Positions 51,747-52,948 of a DNA stretch of 52,948 nucleotides are shown here, piece after piece. Numbering within the stretch: the first letter of the stretch is position 1; each line of letters begins with the position of its first letter. This stretch comes from Pararcticibacter amylolyticus (GTDB lineage: Bacteria > Bacteroidota > Bacteroidia > Sphingobacteriales > Sphingobacteriaceae): assembly GCF_003130405.1 (NCBI RefSeq), contig NZ_QEAS01000014.1, forward strand, positions 1 through 52,948, given 5' to 3'. Made by a program: the position numbers and the translations under genes. The notes under the pieces are model-generated. The model searched no databases. It saw only the letters and a program-made list of their open reading frames with translations, and was not told where the DNA came from.

Positions 51747-52514
51747 TCAAATACCAAAAATTCTTTTTGAGTTATTTGTCGTAATCTTTGCCACTTCCTC
51801 CATGGAGAGATTTTTAACCTCCGCCACTTTTCCCGCTACATACACCAGGTAACTGCTCTCATTGGGTTTACCCCTGAAAGGCACCGGTGTAAGATATGGC
51901 GAGTCTGTCTCTAATACGAGATTTTGCAGGTCAAGGTTCGCTACAACTTTATCAAGTCCTGAGTTTTTATATGTAATCACGCCCCCTATTCCCAGGTAAA
52001 ACCCGAGCTCTATGATTTTCTTCGCCTGTTCTTCTGACCCGGTAAAACAATGAAAAATCCCCCTTAATCTTTCATCCTTCAATTCGTAAAGAATTTCATA
52101 TACCTCCTCAAAAGCCTCCCGGCAATGGATCACGATAGGCAGATTCTTGTCCTTAGCCCATCCAATCTGGATCCTGAATGCTTCTTTCTGAATCTCCAGC
52201 GTAGTTTTATCCCAATAGAGATCAATACCGATCTCCCCTATCGCCCAAATCTTTTGATCCTCAATCACAGAAAGAATAGTATCAAGCTCTTCCTGGTAGT
52301 TTTCCCTGACATCGCATGGATGCAGCCCCAGCATGGGGAAACAATTTTCAGGATATTCAGATGTTAGCTGATTTACAAGTTCTATAGATTCGGAATTGAC
52401 ATTTGGCAGAAATAAGCGCGAAACATTGTTCTCAAGACATCGCTCTATCAGCTGTTTTCTCTTTTCCGGTTCCTTTTCGTAATAAAGGTGCGTATGCGTG
52501 TCGGTTAAAATCAT
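51747..52514 (-). CDS. TatD-family metal-dependent hydrolase (DNase)
   Basis: The 255-aa TIM-barrel amidohydrolase has all metal-site motifs of TatD proteins: 'LTDTHTHLYY' at the start, 'AIGEIGIDLYW' near 87, 'IVIHCREAFEEV' near 127, 'GIFHCFTGSEEQA' near 152 and 'LVLETDSPYLTPVPF' near 202. Family members act as 3'-5' exonucleases in DNA repair or turnover. The ATG at 52514 places the metal motif at the N-terminus as usual. A TTG start at 52542-52544 would reach the dnaK terminator and is unlikely. ansA follows after 51 nt. Confidence 0.93.
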   Translation of the reverse strand: MILTDTHTHLYYEKEPEKRKQLIERCLENNVSRLFLPNVNSESIELVNQLTSEYPENCFPMLGLHPCDVRENYQEELDTILSVIEDQKIWAIGEIGIDLYWDKTTLEIQKEAFRIQIGWAKDKNLPIVIHCREAFEEVYEILYELKDERLRGIFHCFTGSEEQAKKIIELGFYLGIGGVITYKNSGLDKVVANLDLQNLVLETDSPYLTPVPFRGKPNESSYLVYVAGKVAEVKNLSMEEVAKITTNNSKRIFGI

Positions 52515-52544
52515 TCCTGCGGCAAAATTAAGTATAAATAACAA

Positions 52545-52576
52545 AAAAGCCGTCTCTGTTTAAAGAAACGGCTTTT
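52545..52576 (-). terminator. Terminator of dnaK
   Basis: On the minus strand AAAAGCCGT (52576-52568) pairs with ACGGCTTTT (52553-52545), the stem can extend by about three pairs, and the T-run continues after it. It begins about 20 nt after the dnaK stop codon. Confidence 0.88.
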
Positions 52577-52596
52577 CTATAGAGATATTACCTTAC

Positions 52597-52948
52597 TTAT
52601 TTTACTTCTTCGTAATCTACATCGGTAACAGTATCACCATTATTATTAGCAGCATTCCCTGCCTGGCCACCCTCAGCATTAGGTTGACCCTGTGCTCCAG
52701 CCTCTTGTGTTGCTTTGTACATATCTTCGGAAGCAGCATTCCATGCATTCTGCAATTCAGCCTGCGCGGCGTCAATCTCTGCAAAATTCTTCGAAGCATG
52801 AGCTTCTTTTAACTTCTTCAAAGCACTTTCAATAGGATCCTTCTTGTCAGCAGGAATCTTGTCGCCATACTCTTTCAACTGTTTTTCAGTAGAGAAGATC
52901 AGTGCATCGGCAGCGTTCAGCTTGTCGATCTCTTCTTTGGCCTTCTTG
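52597..52948 (-). CDS. dnaK: Chaperone DnaK, C-terminal end only
   Basis: Only the last 116 codons are in the window; the gene continues past the right edge. The piece covers the helical lid ('KKAKEEIDKLNAADALIFST', 'EKQLKEYGDKIP', 'DAAQAELQNAWNAASEDMYK') and the disordered Gly/Ala/Asn/Gln-rich tail that ends in 'VTDVDYEEVK'. The acidic ending is the hallmark of bacterial DnaK, where it helps retain clients. The N-terminal ATPase and substrate domains are outside the window. Confidence 0.95.
   Translation of the reverse strand, partial: KKAKEEIDKLNAADALIFSTEKQLKEYGDKIPADKKDPIESALKKLKEAHASKNFAEIDAAQAELQNAWNAASEDMYKATQEAGAQGQPNAEGGQAGNAANNNGDTVTDVDYEEVK

Noticed and set aside
52515-52544. A longer TatD start at a TTG
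   Set aside because: It reaches the dnaK terminator region and adds residues before the N-terminal metal motif.

Overview
The window is 52.9 kb of a Bacteroidota chromosome, most likely from the Sphingobacteriales/Chitinophagales side of the phylum; I do not name a genus. The signs are a PorP/SprF protein, a giant PKD protein with a gliding-motility/type IX secretion (T9SS) C-terminal signal, surface proteins that begin with the Bacteroidota 'VGIGTTTPDASA' module, a SusC-style TonB receptor with a carboxypeptidase-regulatory domain, DUF4625 lipoproteins, and promoters that fit the phylum consensus (TTG, about 20 nt, TAnnTTTG). Ordinary ribosome binding sites are mostly absent, as is usual in this phylum.

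Positions 1-32455 (minus strand) hold one co-directional cluster of five genes for surface structures. In transcription order they are a 2798-aa Ig/PKD protein with a T9SS sorting domain, PorP/SprF, a 1906-aa fibre-like protein, a 1698-aa fibre-like protein ending in a self-cleaving Peptidase_S74 chaperone domain, and a protein of at least 3998 aa that has 21 tandem Fn3-like repeats followed by Fn3-FISUMP pairs and runs off the left edge. Gaps are 5, 189, 5 and 18 nt. The cluster looks like a secreted, possibly trimeric adhesin or fibre apparatus tied to T9SS. It is the most unusual part of the window.

Positions 32640-38303 hold a NamZ-type (DUF1343) muramidase with a very good promoter and, divergent from it, a four-gene putative metal-uptake operon: a small secreted His/Cys protein, a TonB-dependent receptor and two DUF4625 lipoproteins rich in HxH motifs. 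A 19-bp near-palindrome overlaps the operon's putative -7 element.

Positions 38379-42662 hold housekeeping and accessory genes: DUF4256, an SMR exporter, 3-methyladenine glycosylase I, an unknown 506-aa helical protein and a YiaA gene broken by one base. Positions 42663-48087 hold a redox/electrophile-stress group: HxlR and AraC regulators, an EthD-domain protein, a quinone-oxidoreductase-like MDR enzyme, an old yellow enzyme and a luciferase-like flavin monooxygenase, with tRNA-Ser(CGA) between them.

Positions 48312-52948 hold a GH3 beta-glucosidase, tRNA-Ser(GGA), type I asparaginase, a TatD hydrolase and the C-terminus of DnaK. I see no CRISPR array, transposase, phage structural operon or rRNA.
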